64,000 nucleotides of DNA from Bacillus cereus (lineage in GTDB: Bacteria; Bacillota; Bacilli; Bacillales; Bacillaceae_G). Positions within the stretch are counted from its first letter, which is position 1, and the number at the start of each line of letters is the position of its first letter. The position numbers and the translations under genes were made by a program. This document shows, piece after piece, positions 54,888 to 62,717 of the stretch. The DNA lies in assembly GCF_025917685.1 (NCBI RefSeq), contig NZ_CP089518.1:1365001-1429000 (forward strand), read 5' to 3'. The notes beneath the pieces are model-generated. The model did not search any database, was not told the origin of the DNA, and saw nothing but the letters and a program-made list of their open reading frames with translations.

Positions 54888-56930
54888 ATGAAATTGAAGA
54901 ACACTCACTTTAAAAAAACGCTTGAGTGGTTCAATCAGAGGAAAAAACTACGCAATTCATTAATTGTATTGGGAAGTTTGCTCGTTACTCTATTTATTGC
55001 TGTAAATATAATAATTTCCATTCAAGATATATCTGAATTAAAACAAGCTGTGCCACAACCGACTTTAATTTATGATGCAAATAATGAAGTTGCGACTAAA
55101 TTAGCTTCTTCTAAAACAGAAGGGGTCAAAAGGAAAGATATTCCTGATATTATGGTTCAAGCAATTGTTGCAGTAGAAGATAAGGAATTTTTTAGTCATC
55201 ATGGCATTTACTATAGTGGAATCATAAGCGCTGTATTTAAGAACATTACAGCTGGTGAAGTTGTGGCTGGTGGTAGTACAATTACACAACAACTTGCAAA
55301 AAATGTATTTTTAACACAAGATCGCACATACTCACGTAAAATAAAGGAATATTTTTTAACAAAAAAAATAGAGCGTACTTATTCAAAAGATGAAATTATA
55401 GAAATGTATATGAATCAAATTTATTTTGGTGAAGGTGCTTGGGGGATAAAAAGAGCAGCTAAATCTTATTTTGATAAAGAGGTAAAAGACTTAACAATTT
55501 CAGAAGCTGCAACGATTGCAGGATTAATTAAAGCGCCATCTGCGTATTCGCCGTATAAAAACTTTAATAAATCCATTGAAAGACGTAATGTCGTATTAGG
55601 TTTAATGAAGGAACAAGGATATATTTCTGCAGAACAATATAACCAGGAGAAAGAATCAGGTCTTGTATTACGACGTGGTGTTGATGATAAATATAAGGGG
55701 AAATATTCTCAATACGTAGATTATATTGTTAGAGAAGCGATGGACAAGTATGAATTAACACAAAATGAAATTTTAGCAGGTGGTTATCGTATTTATACGG
55801 AACTTGACCCGAAAAAACAACAAGCGGTTGAAGATGTTGTGAATAATGATAGTTATTTTAAAGATAGTGGTTCAGATCAGCTTATGCAAACTGGAGTGGT
55901 CCTTATGAATCCAAAAACTGGCGGTGTTCCAGCTTTAGTTGGAGGCAGAGGTCCTTATCAATTTTTACAGTTTAATCATGCAACACAATTAAAAAGGCAG
56001 CCCGGTTCAACGTTAAAGCCTCTTGCAGTGTATGTACCAGCGTTAGAACAAGGATATGAAGTATACGATGTTTTAAAAGATGAACCATTTAATATTAAAG
56101 AATATGCACCACAAAATAGTGATCATACGTTCCATGGTAATGTGACGATGTATGAAGCAGTGGCAAAGTCATATAATGTTTCAGCAGTTTGGTTATTAGA
56201 GCAAATTGGATTAGATAAAGGATTGAAATCTTTAGAGCGGTTTGGTATTCCATTAGAGCCTGAAGATCGTACGTATCCGATTGCTTTAGGAGGTATGCAT
56301 GTAGGGACTTCTCCATTTGTAATGGCTCAAGCGTATAGCACATTTGCAAATGATGGTGTCCAAGTAGAAGCTCATGCCATTAGAGAAATCCAAAATGCTG
56401 AAGGAGAAACAATTGGAAAATGGTATAAGAAAGAAACTCGTGTGACGAACGAGAAAGTTGCCCAAAAGATGACATACTTATTAAAAGGTGTGATTGAAAG
56501 GGGAACGGGTGAAAAAGCGAAAGTTAATAATATCGATACCGCAGGCAAGACGGGGACTACCCAGCTTGTGAATGGACCAAGCGCTGGTGCGAAGGATTCG
56601 TGGTTTGTTGGATACACACCGGATTTAGTAGGTGCGATTTGGGTAGGGTATGATAAAACGGATAGTGAGCATTATGTGCCGGGGGGAAGTCAAATTACAA
56701 CGACAATGTTCCGGGACATTATGAAGAAAGCGAATGGAAATCCAGCTCAAAAGGCATTTCAGTTATCACTAATACCTGAAGCGGATTATACAAAGCAATT
56801 AAAAATGATTGAGGAAGAAAAACGAAGGAAAGAAGAAGAGAAAAAAAGAAAAGAAGAGGAACAACAAAGAAAAAAAGAGCAACAAGAGTGGTTTGACAAA
56901 GTGAAAGAGTGGATTCCATCATTTTGGTAA
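54888..56930 (+). CDS. Class A penicillin-binding protein (PBP1A family)
   Basis: 680 residues. N-terminal membrane anchor (residues about 24-46), GT51 glycosyltransferase with catalytic Glu97 in VAVEDKEFFSHHG and GGSTITQQLAKN, then a transpeptidase domain with Ser374-x-x-Lys377 (QPGSTLKPL), Ser428-Tyr-Asn430 and Lys554-Thr-Gly. It polymerises and cross-links peptidoglycan. The last 40 residues are a Lys/Glu-rich charged helix ending DKVKEWIPSFW. It resembles PbpF/PBP1A-type enzymes of Bacillus, but the exact name is uncertain. Confidence 0.93.
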   Translation: MKLKNTHFKKTLEWFNQRKKLRNSLIVLGSLLVTLFIAVNIIISIQDISELKQAVPQPTLIYDANNEVATKLASSKTEGVKRKDIPDIMVQAIVAVEDKEFFSHHGIYYSGIISAVFKNITAGEVVAGGSTITQQLAKNVFLTQDRTYSRKIKEYFLTKKIERTYSKDEIIEMYMNQIYFGEGAWGIKRAAKSYFDKEVKDLTISEAATIAGLIKAPSAYSPYKNFNKSIERRNVVLGLMKEQGYISAEQYNQEKESGLVLRRGVDDKYKGKYSQYVDYIVREAMDKYELTQNEILAGGYRIYTELDPKKQQAVEDVVNNDSYFKDSGSDQLMQTGVVLMNPKTGGVPALVGGRGPYQFLQFNHATQLKRQPGSTLKPLAVYVPALEQGYEVYDVLKDEPFNIKEYAPQNSDHTFHGNVTMYEAVAKSYNVSAVWLLEQIGLDKGLKSLERFGIPLEPEDRTYPIALGGMHVGTSPFVMAQAYSTFANDGVQVEAHAIREIQNAEGETIGKWYKKETRVTNEKVAQKMTYLLKGVIERGTGEKAKVNNIDTAGKTGTTQLVNGPSAGAKDSWFVGYTPDLVGAIWVGYDKTDSEHYVPGGSQITTTMFRDIMKKANGNPAQKAFQLSLIPEADYTKQLKMIEEEKRRKEEEKKRKEEEQQRKKEQQEWFDKVKEWIPSFW

Positions 56931-56936
56931 AAGAAA

Positions 56937-56967
56937 GAGGCGAATAACGAAATTCGCCTCTTTTTCG
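56937..56967 (+). terminator. Terminator after the PBP gene
   Basis: AAGAGGCGAAT pairs with ATTCGCCTCTT around a short loop, then TTTTT. Confidence 0.88.
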
Positions 56968-56976
56968 TATGGAAAA

Positions 56977-57052
56977 TAAAGTAAAACTTTAATCGGTGGA
57001 GATTTTTGTTTACCTTTACTAGTTATTAGTACATATCAATTGGGATAAATGA
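56977..57052 (+). repeat. Short bcr-like dispersed repeat, copy B
   Basis: Begins AAAGTAAAACTTTAATCGGT and ends GGGATAAATG, the same ends as copy A at 47210. The middle (TTTACCTTTACTAGTTATTAG) is diverged. Confidence 0.6.
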
Positions 57053-57054
57053 TA

Positions 57055-57483
57055 TTACTCGTTAAGTATAATGTTCGTACTGCCAAAGGATTGAGAATCG
57101 TATGTGACGATTACTGTACCTTTACTAATAGGTTCGTAAGGTAATTCTTCTTCATAATTACTATTATTTTTATTGTGGATAGAAAGTGTGATTTCATCAA
57201 TTTTTTTATTTGTATACTGATCTTTAATCGTTTCAGCAATTTGAAGTAGCGCTTCGTAACTAGAAGCTTCTGTAATAAGCATTCCTTTTATAACCTTTTT
57301 TTCATTTTGTGTGGAAGAGGAATACGGGATGTTGTTTTGTTTTGTATACAGAAGTTCGTATGGAACTGTTTTTCTTTCTGCTTTTGAAATGTTTGAATAT
57401 TTTAGAGTTAAAAGAAATCCTATACATAAAATTATGCATACCATAAGAACAAACCAAAAACGTGTCAGTGATATAATTCTCAT
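57055..57483 (-). CDS. Membrane-anchored protein of unknown function
   Basis: 142 residues from the second ATG of MIMRIIS, placed 6 bases after AGAGGG. One N-terminal membrane helix (FWFVLMVCIILCIGFLLTL), then an extracellular domain with a KKIDEITLSIHNKNN strand and a TVIVTYDSQSFGS end. No Cys after the anchor. Family not recognised. Confidence 0.65.
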   Translation of the reverse strand: MRIISLTRFWFVLMVCIILCIGFLLTLKYSNISKAERKTVPYELLYTKQNNIPYSSSTQNEKKVIKGMLITEASSYEALLQIAETIKDQYTNKKIDEITLSIHNKNNSNYEEELPYEPISKGTVIVTYDSQSFGSTNIILNE

Positions 57484-57572
57484 TATCATCCCTCTTTCAT
57501 GTCTTTGTCTTCACTATTTATCATACAAAAAGAGAATTAAGCTAAAGTAAATTTGAAGTAAAGAAACGTAAA

Positions 57573-57613
57573 GAAGGAGTACTTATCCTCCAAAATAAGT
57601 ACTCCTTTTTATT
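57573..57613. terminator. Hairpin terminator
   Basis: AAGGAGTACTTAT pairs with ATAAGTACTCCTT around nine bases, then TTT. It lies between divergent minus-strand genes, downstream of the collagen-like gene on that strand. Confidence 0.7.
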
Positions 57614-57703
57614 AAAAGAGAGATTTAACATACAATCAAAGTAATACAAATTACTATAAATCAAATATTATTGGTCTTTCAAAAATAAGATAAAAACTAA
57701 AAG

Positions 57704-58912
57704 TTAGTAAATTCGGAAGACTGATAGTGTAGCTGTTGTGTCACCAGTGTTAGGAATAGAAATAGTATTTGCTGTAGGTTGTACAGCGATTGTTGTACCA
57801 GCTTGTAAAGTAACGATTGTAGAGAAAGAAACAGCACTACCGATAACGTTAGTTGAAAAATTACGAGTAGGTGGTTGACCGTCGAATGAAATACCGAATC
57901 CAAATGGTGAAGAACCCGGGAAGGTTGTAGATGCTGAGAAACTAATATCGTATACTCCTGTTTCTAGAATAGTTAAAGTATCTGAAGTGTCGTTAAAAGT
58001 TATATTATTTAATTCGAAAACTTGATTGAATTGGATGTTTGTTCCAGGAGATATAGTTTGAGGATTAGAATTTCCTATTGCTGCTATAGTTACAGGAATT
58101 GGTGTGCCCGCCGGTCCTTGAGCACCTTGAGCACCAGTAGCACCCGCCGGTCCTTGAGCACCTTGAGCGCCTTGGGCACCAGTAGCACCCGCCGGTCCTT
58201 GAGCACCTTGAGCGCCTTGGGCACCAGTAGCACCCGCTGGTCCTTGAGCACCTTGAGCGCCTTGGGCACCAGTAGCATCGGCAGGTCCTTGAGCACCTTG
58301 AGCACCTTGGGCACCAGTAGCACCCGCCGGTCCTTGAGCGCCTTGAGCACCTTGGGCACCAGTAGCACCGGCAGGTCCTTGAGCACCTTGAGCGCCTTGA
58401 ATACCCTGTGGTCCTTGAAGTCCAGTAGGTCCAGTAGGTCCTATTGTTCCTCCACCAAGGCAATCTGATCCATATTGAACTAGGATAGCTTGAATTTCTG
58501 TAATGAGCTTAACTAGTTTATCGATAGCACAGCAATCGATTTTGAATAACTTAGCAATATACAATAAATAATTAAGCAAACTTTGTAGCTCAACGTACAA
58601 TGCTCCGCATGAGAAGGGTGAGGACTTTAGGATAGTTAATAAGTTAGCGATAATAGAACTACCAATTTTTTCTTGTGCAGGTGATAAATCTAAGCAACTG
58701 AGGAATTTTTGAAGATTATTCAGGAGAGCAATTAGTTTATCGATGTTTTCTTGAGAAGGGTTTTGAAATACAGCTTGAATACTATGACCAAGAGCTTGAA
58801 GGAGTCTAGCATACTCTTTTAGTTCTGCCTTAGAGATCTTAATATAGCTGCAAGCTCTTACTTCGCAACAATCATTACCATAAAATACTTTCCCTTTATT
58901 TTTGTTGGACAT
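57704..58912 (-). CDS. Collagen-like, BclA-type exosporium/spore surface protein
   Basis: 402 residues in three parts. Residues 1-152 are a Cys-containing helical domain with no BclA-type exosporium leader. About 154-265 are Gly-X-Y repeats, mainly five copies of the 15-residue unit [15 protein letters not shown] plus a partial one. About 266-402 form a beta-rich C1q/TNF-like trimerisation domain ([37 protein letters not shown]) as in BclA. The third repeat reads GPADAT, breaking the Gly-X-Y phase by one base change (GGT to GAT). RBS AAAGGGATG. It is probably made in the mother cell late in sporulation. Confidence 0.88.
   Translation of the reverse strand: MSNKNKGKVFYGNDCCEVRACSYIKISKAELKEYARLLQALGHSIQAVFQNPSQENIDKLIALLNNLQKFLSCLDLSPAQEKIGSSIIANLLTILKSSPFSCGALYVELQSLLNYLLYIAKLFKIDCCAIDKLVKLITEIQAILVQYGSDCLGGGTIGPTGPTGLQGPQGIQGAQGAQGPAGATGAQGAQGAQGPAGATGAQGAQGAQGPADATGAQGAQGAQGPAGATGAQGAQGAQGPAGATGAQGAQGAQGPAGATGAQGAQGPAGTPIPVTIAAIGNSNPQTISPGTNIQFNQVFELNNITFNDTSDTLTILETGVYDISFSASTTFPGSSPFGFGISFDGQPPTRNFSTNVIGSAVSFSTIVTLQAGTTIAVQPTANTISIPNTGDTTATLSVFRIY
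58115..58400 (-). repeat. 45-bp tandem repeat coding for Gly-X-Y units
   Basis: Five full 45-bp units and one shortened unit, highly alike at DNA level, encode the collagen-like core. Such arrays change copy number between strains by slippage. The open frames on the other strand here are by-products of the repeat. Confidence 0.9.
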
Positions 58913-59102
58913 TTGTTCATCCCTTTCTTTTATAGAATAAATAGTCGTTACTATATAATAAAATGAAAACTAAACTGAATTCTTGAGGGACAAACTACTA
59001 TTTCAAAAAAATAAGAAGTTTACCTATATTGTGAAAACAAAGAACAATGAAGAGATAGAGAAAGATTTATATGAGTTAAAAAAGAATAGGCTAGAATAAA
59101 AA

Positions 59103-59149
59103 AACTGCACGCAAATTGTTAAATTATATCTAACAATTTGCGTGCAGTT
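59103..59149 (-). terminator. Terminator of the PAS kinase gene
   Basis: An 18-bp perfect stem (ACTGCACGCAAATTGTTA and its complement) around nine bases; T residues follow on the minus strand. Confidence 0.9.
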
Positions 59150-59169
59150 CGTGGAACAGCACAACCTTT

Positions 59170-60435
59170 TTAATGATTAATTCGTTCATAGTTCGCTTTA
59201 GGTAAAATTGGAATGGAAATAGTGAAAGTTGTACCGTTTTGATTACTAGACATTTTTAATGTACCGTTATGATTTTGAATAATTTTCTTCGTTACTGATA
59301 ATCCCAGTCCCGTTCCTGAGTCTTTTGTAGAGAAAAACGGATCAAATATATATTCTTGAATAGCTGGAGGAATGCCGGTTCCATTATCTTTGAAAGTAAT
59401 ACGAACAAAATTATCTAAGCGATAACTAGTAATTTGAATAGAAAGAGGTTCTTCACCTTGAGCATCGACAGCATTTTGAAATAAATTTAAAAAAACTTGC
59501 ACGAGTTCATGGCGATCAATATTGACAAGTACACCATCTAATTCCGTAGAAAATTCATAGTCAATAGAAATGTTGTGTAAAAAAACTTCACTAGCAAGTA
59601 GTTGTTGAATATATTCGCGTAAAAACGTATTGATCGGAAAAGGTTCTCTAGTAAATTCACGCGTTTTTGAAATGGATAAAAATTTTGTGATAATACTATT
59701 TGCACGATCTAGTTCAGGAATGAGTAGACTTTTAAACAATTCTTTATTGGATGGAGAAACGCTATCTTGTAGAAATTGCAAGTACCCACGTACCGTTGTA
59801 AGGGGATTTCGTACTTCATGTGCAATCCCAGCTGCAATTCGTCCAGCTAGAGAAAACTTTTCGGCATCACGTTCTGTATTTAAATAATGAAATACACTAA
59901 TAACTCGGAAAATCTCTCCATTATAATCACGAATAATGCGGTTGTTTACGATGCCGTAGTTTTTGTCTAACACTTCTTCATTATATATTTCGGTTCCTGT
60001 TTTTAACGTTTCAATAGCTTTAATTTGTTCTTCAGGTAAGTTTAATAATTGTTGAATTGGTTTCCCAATTATAGAATTTCGTATGACACCAAAATCATCT
60101 GCTGCAGCTTGATTACATAATGTAATGTTCCCTTTATTATCAATAAAAGTGACGTGATGCGAAAACGCATCGAAAATATGAACAAAATATTTTTCGAGTT
60201 GTTCAAATAAAAATAGTGAATCGCAAGTAAGCTGAAAGATAGGCTCTTTATCTTTTTGTTGTATCGGTTGAATAGAATGAGATGTTCTCGTTTTTTTTAT
60301 TTGCAAACCAATATGTGGATTTTTATATGTGAAATGATGTGGTAATTGATTTACAAGCTCTTCATATAACCGTACTTTATTTTCTAATTCTTTTATTCGA
60401 TTTTCATGAGATAAAATAATATCGTCTTGAAGCAT
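59170..60435 (-). CDS. Soluble PAS-domain sensor histidine kinase, sporulation-kinase-like
   Basis: 421 residues with no membrane helix. A short N-terminal coiled coil, then a PAS domain (about residues 85-185, FDAFSHHVTFIDNKGNITLCN). The HisKA phosphoacceptor is His206 in GIAAGIAHEVRNPLTTVRGYL, and the HATPase has LFQNAVDAQ, DNGTGIPP and STKDSGTGLGLSV. The PLTTVRGYLQF signature is shared with Bacillus KinA/B-type kinases that feed phosphate to Spo0F. No response regulator gene is adjacent, so it is an orphan kinase. The sporulation role is an inference. Confidence 0.88.
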   Translation of the reverse strand: MLQDDIILSHENRIKELENKVRLYEELVNQLPHHFTYKNPHIGLQIKKTRTSHSIQPIQQKDKEPIFQLTCDSLFLFEQLEKYFVHIFDAFSHHVTFIDNKGNITLCNQAAADDFGVIRNSIIGKPIQQLLNLPEEQIKAIETLKTGTEIYNEEVLDKNYGIVNNRIIRDYNGEIFRVISVFHYLNTERDAEKFSLAGRIAAGIAHEVRNPLTTVRGYLQFLQDSVSPSNKELFKSLLIPELDRANSIITKFLSISKTREFTREPFPINTFLREYIQQLLASEVFLHNISIDYEFSTELDGVLVNIDRHELVQVFLNLFQNAVDAQGEEPLSIQITSYRLDNFVRITFKDNGTGIPPAIQEYIFDPFFSTKDSGTGLGLSVTKKIIQNHNGTLKMSSNQNGTTFTISIPILPKANYERINH

Positions 60436-60592
60436 AAATAACCCCTCAATTTAAAAATTCTTCCATCTAGTATATCATATTTTTATACGGATACTCTTAA
60501 AGAAAGAGCTACTTTGTGAAATTGGTCGGATGGTATTTTTGTGAAGTAATATAGAATGAGTGTAGGCTGAAGTTGAGAAGGGAGGAATTCGT

Positions 60593-61438
60593 TTGCTTTT
60601 TATTGGAGTAACGGGATGGGGAGATCATGTTTCTTTATATATAAATCCCTATGAAAATAGAAATAAATTGCGAACTTATAGTGAACATTTTCCCATTGTG
60701 GAAGTAGATAGTTCATTTTATGCGATACAACCTGCGCGGAATTATATAAAATGGGCGATGGAAACGCCGAAAGATTTTTCTTTAATAGTAAAAGCCTATC
60801 AAGGGATGACAGGGCATATGAAAGGGGAAATCCCTTTTTCTACGTTCGATGAGATGTTTGATGTGTATAAACAATCCATTCTTCCTTTAATAGAAGCAAA
60901 TAAATTAAAAATGATTTTATTCCAATATCCACCATGGTTTGATTGTAAAGTGAAAAATGTAGATTTACTTCGATACACGAAAGAAAAAATGGAAGATTTA
61001 CCATGTGCAATAGAATTTCGAAATCAAACATGGTTTTATCCAGAAATGAGAGATAAGACGTTACAGTTTTTAGAAAAAGAAAAATGGATTCATACAATTT
61101 GCGATGAGCCTCAGGCAGGAATAGGATCAGTACCGCTTGTATTAGAGGCAACAAACTCGGACATGGCGTTAATACGTTTTCATGGCCGAAATGTTCATGG
61201 TTGGTTGGATAAAGGAGAAAATTGGAGAGCGGTTCGCTGTTTATATCGTTATAATAATAAAGAGTTGGCGGAATGGGTAGAACGATTAGAGCGATTGAAA
61301 AAGAAGACAAAGGATATATATGTATTGTTTAATAATAATTCAGGTGGAGATGCCGCGGATAATGCAAAACAATTGATGGAAATGTTGAATATTGCATATG
61401 GTGAACCGAAACCGGAGCAATTAAATTTATTTGAATAA
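60593..61438 (+). CDS. yunF: DUF72 family protein (YunF-like)
   Basis: 281 residues from a TTG at 60593 after GGGAGGAATTC. TIM-barrel DUF72 signature GVTGWGDH near the start, VEVDSSFYAIQ, FQYPPWF, AIEFRNQTWF and YVLFNNNSGGDAADNAKQL. Function unknown. The protein ends PEQLNLFE, which matches the QLxLF motif by which many bacterial proteins bind the DNA sliding clamp. It is followed by a hairpin that also ends the leftward small RNA. Confidence 0.85.
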   Translation: MLFIGVTGWGDHVSLYINPYENRNKLRTYSEHFPIVEVDSSFYAIQPARNYIKWAMETPKDFSLIVKAYQGMTGHMKGEIPFSTFDEMFDVYKQSILPLIEANKLKMILFQYPPWFDCKVKNVDLLRYTKEKMEDLPCAIEFRNQTWFYPEMRDKTLQFLEKEKWIHTICDEPQAGIGSVPLVLEATNSDMALIRFHGRNVHGWLDKGENWRAVRCLYRYNNKELAEWVERLERLKKKTKDIYVLFNNNSGGDAADNAKQLMEMLNIAYGEPKPEQLNLFE

Positions 61439-61439
61439 A

Positions 61440-61553
61440 TACAAACAAGAAAAGCACTGCACAAACAGGGGGAATGTACAGTGCTTTTCTATATGAAAAA
61501 GAGGGGTAACAATGTTACTGAGCGTTTGGTTGATTCATTAATTGTTGGCTTCA
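61440..61553 (-). ncRNA. Probable Fur-regulated small RNA, FsrA-like
   Basis: On the minus strand a consensus promoter starts near 61553. The roughly 113-base transcript has no ORF of note, contains the C-rich stretch CCCCTC (61501-61506), and ends in a hairpin (61448-61459 with 61479-61490) whose loop shows a second C-run (61468-61472), followed by a T-rich tail. Fur control, size, C-rich single-stranded segments and a 3' terminator are the features of B. subtilis FsrA, the iron-sparing sRNA that pairs with ribosome binding sites. Homology itself could not be tested. Confidence 0.65.
61448..61490. terminator. Hairpin terminator shared by yunF and the small RNA
   Basis: AGAAAAGCACTG pairs with CAGTGCTTTTCT over 12 bp. 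The T-rich tail is better on the minus strand (TTGTTTGTATTT), so it suits the small RNA more than yunF. Confidence 0.75.
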
Positions 61554-61559
61554 TAACAA

Positions 61560-61588
61560 ATGATAATGGTTATCATTATCATTGTCAA
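61560..61588 (-). promoter_or_regulatory. Fur-controlled promoter of the small RNA
   Basis: On the minus strand TTGACA (61583-61588) and TATCAT (61560-61565) are exactly 17 bases apart. The 19-base stretch at 61562-61580 matches the Fur consensus GATAATGATAATCATTATC at 18 positions and fills the spacer, so iron-bound Fur should shut the promoter. Confidence 0.85.
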
Positions 61589-61614
61589 TGCTTTTTCGGA
61601 AAATAAGTAAAAAA

Positions 61615-61735
61615 CTTTTTATCCCGCTATTTGCGGGCAGTAAAACTCCTACCTCAAAATTCGGCTGGAGCAAAGAAGTTAGGTGGAAGCCCTGCTGCCC
61701 GTAAACCTCCATTGATTAAAGTTTCACTTTATATT
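61615..61735 (-). repeat. Full-length bcr-like dispersed repeat, copy C
   Basis: On the minus strand it opens with AAAGTGAAACTTTAATCAAT and closes with GCGGGATAAA, enclosing GC-rich blocks that can pair with each other (ACGGGCAGCAGGG, TACTGCCCGC). Its ends match copies A and B. Intergenic elements of this look are dispersed through B. cereus group genomes. Confidence 0.7.
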
Positions 61736-61747
61736 TTAAATAGTAAT

Positions 61748-61779
61748 AAAAAAAGAACAGCGATTACTGCTGTTCTTTT
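61748..61779 (-). terminator. Terminator of the small RHH-like gene
   Basis: AAAAGAACAGC pairs with GCTGTTCTTTT around seven bases; the stop codon lies in the loop, and T residues follow on the minus strand. Confidence 0.8.
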
Positions 61780-61958
61780 CCATTGATGATTTGTTGTAAA
61801 TCAAAAGGAGTTATCGCTTGGATAAATTCCTTTGAGATAAGTGTTTGAACGAGAGTGCTTTCAGAAATAGTAGCACCTGTTTTCTTTTGATAAGCTTTCT
61901 TTAATAAATCAAGTTTTTCAGCCGTTTCTTTCGGTAATTCAATTGTTAATGTGTTCAT
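61764..61958 (-). CDS. Small ribbon-helix-helix-like protein
   Basis: 64 residues, MNTLTIELPKETAEKLDLLK at the start: a beta strand and helix typical of RHH (CopG/Arc-like) DNA-binding proteins, followed by SESTLVQTLISKEFIQAI. Strong RBS AAGGGGGAG. It may be a transcription regulator; no toxin gene is adjacent. The assignment is by pattern only. Confidence 0.6.
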   Translation of the reverse strand: MNTLTIELPKETAEKLDLLKKAYQKKTGATISESTLVQTLISKEFIQAITPFDLQQIINGKEQQ

Positions 61959-62027
61959 AATTTCTCCCCCTTACTATTAGAGTACCACTACAGTATAGGA
62001 GAGACAAGAAAAGAGAATATGAAACAT

Positions 62028-62067
62028 AAAAAAGGTTACCAGATTTATAAATGGTAACCTTTTTTAT
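62028..62067 (-). terminator. Terminator of the recombinase gene
   Basis: AAAAAAGGTTACC pairs with GGTAACCTTTTTT around about 12 bases. Confidence 0.85.
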
Positions 62068-62079
62068 GTATAAGAGTTA

Positions 62080-62610
62080 TTAAGCAATACCGATATACTT
62101 TAAAGTTTTGGATGGAGTACTGTGGTCAAAGAAATGTTGTAAAAATGCGATATCAACACCTGATTTGTATGCACAATAGCCCCAAGTTTTTCGAAGTGTA
62201 TGTGAGCTAATCCCTTCTAATCCAACTTCTTTTGCAGCTTTGTTTAAAATGTACCATGCATGTTGTCTCGTAATAGACTTTGTCCCTTTTTGAGACTTTA
62301 ATAATGGCTCATTACGTTTCCAAGTTTTACGTTCTTTCATGTAATCTTCGATTGCGTGCTGTAAGTCTTCATTTACAGCAAACCATTTATGTTTCTTTAC
62401 TTTTTCATTGTAAAATAAAATGGAATGGCGAACATTTTCGTCTTCATCGATTACATCACTAACTTTTAATTGTAAGATTTCACTTACTTTCAAGCCAGAA
62501 TTTACAGCTAATACGAATAATAAGCCATCACGTTTCGAAGATTGTAAAAGTATATTTTTGATAGTTTCTAATTGTTTTTCGTTTTGAATTGGTTGTCCTG
62601 CTTGTTTCAT
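62080..62610 (-). CDS. YoeC-like tyrosine recombinase, catalytic domain only
   Basis: 176 residues from the ATG at 62610; the GTG at 62619 falls on the GAGGAG ribosome binding site. It is only the C-terminal catalytic domain of a tyrosine recombinase and resembles the lone integrase-like YoeC of B. subtilis. HTLR (His137, Arg140), His163 in FFDHSTPSKTLKY and Tyr172 are present. The first catalytic Arg is replaced: the box reads NSGLKVSEIL with Lys41 where NSGLR is usual. No att sites or mobile genes are adjacent, so it is probably a domesticated or regulatory protein. Confidence 0.82.
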   Translation of the reverse strand: MKQAGQPIQNEKQLETIKNILLQSSKRDGLLFVLAVNSGLKVSEILQLKVSDVIDEDENVRHSILFYNEKVKKHKWFAVNEDLQHAIEDYMKERKTWKRNEPLLKSQKGTKSITRQHAWYILNKAAKEVGLEGISSHTLRKTWGYCAYKSGVDIAFLQHFFDHSTPSKTLKYIGIA

Positions 62611-62717
62611 TTCACGCACTCTCCTCTTTTGTATGTGTAAAGGAAAGGATTAACTTGTTTCTTACTATAAAGGGAGAGTGTGAATTTCATGTGAACTCCT
62701 AGTGAAATTAAGACAAA

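Noticed and set aside
58115..58400. CRISPR-like direct repeats
   Set aside because: The units are contiguous, in frame and translate to Gly-X-Y; there are no unique spacers and no cas genes.
58022..58468. Long ORFs overlapping the collagen repeat in other frames
   Set aside because: They are translations of the 45-bp repeat in other frames (Ser-Leu-Thr-Leu or Cys-Ser-Arg repeats) without ribosome binding sites.
61512..61541. Nine-codon ORF after GAGGGG on the plus strand
   Set aside because: The GAGGGG is the complement of the small RNA C-run; the ORF is very short and no plus-strand promoter is seen.
61764..61958. Antitoxin of a toxin-antitoxin pair
   Set aside because: The RHH-like protein has no overlapping or adjacent small toxin ORF; the next gene is a recombinase more than 100 bases away with its own terminator.
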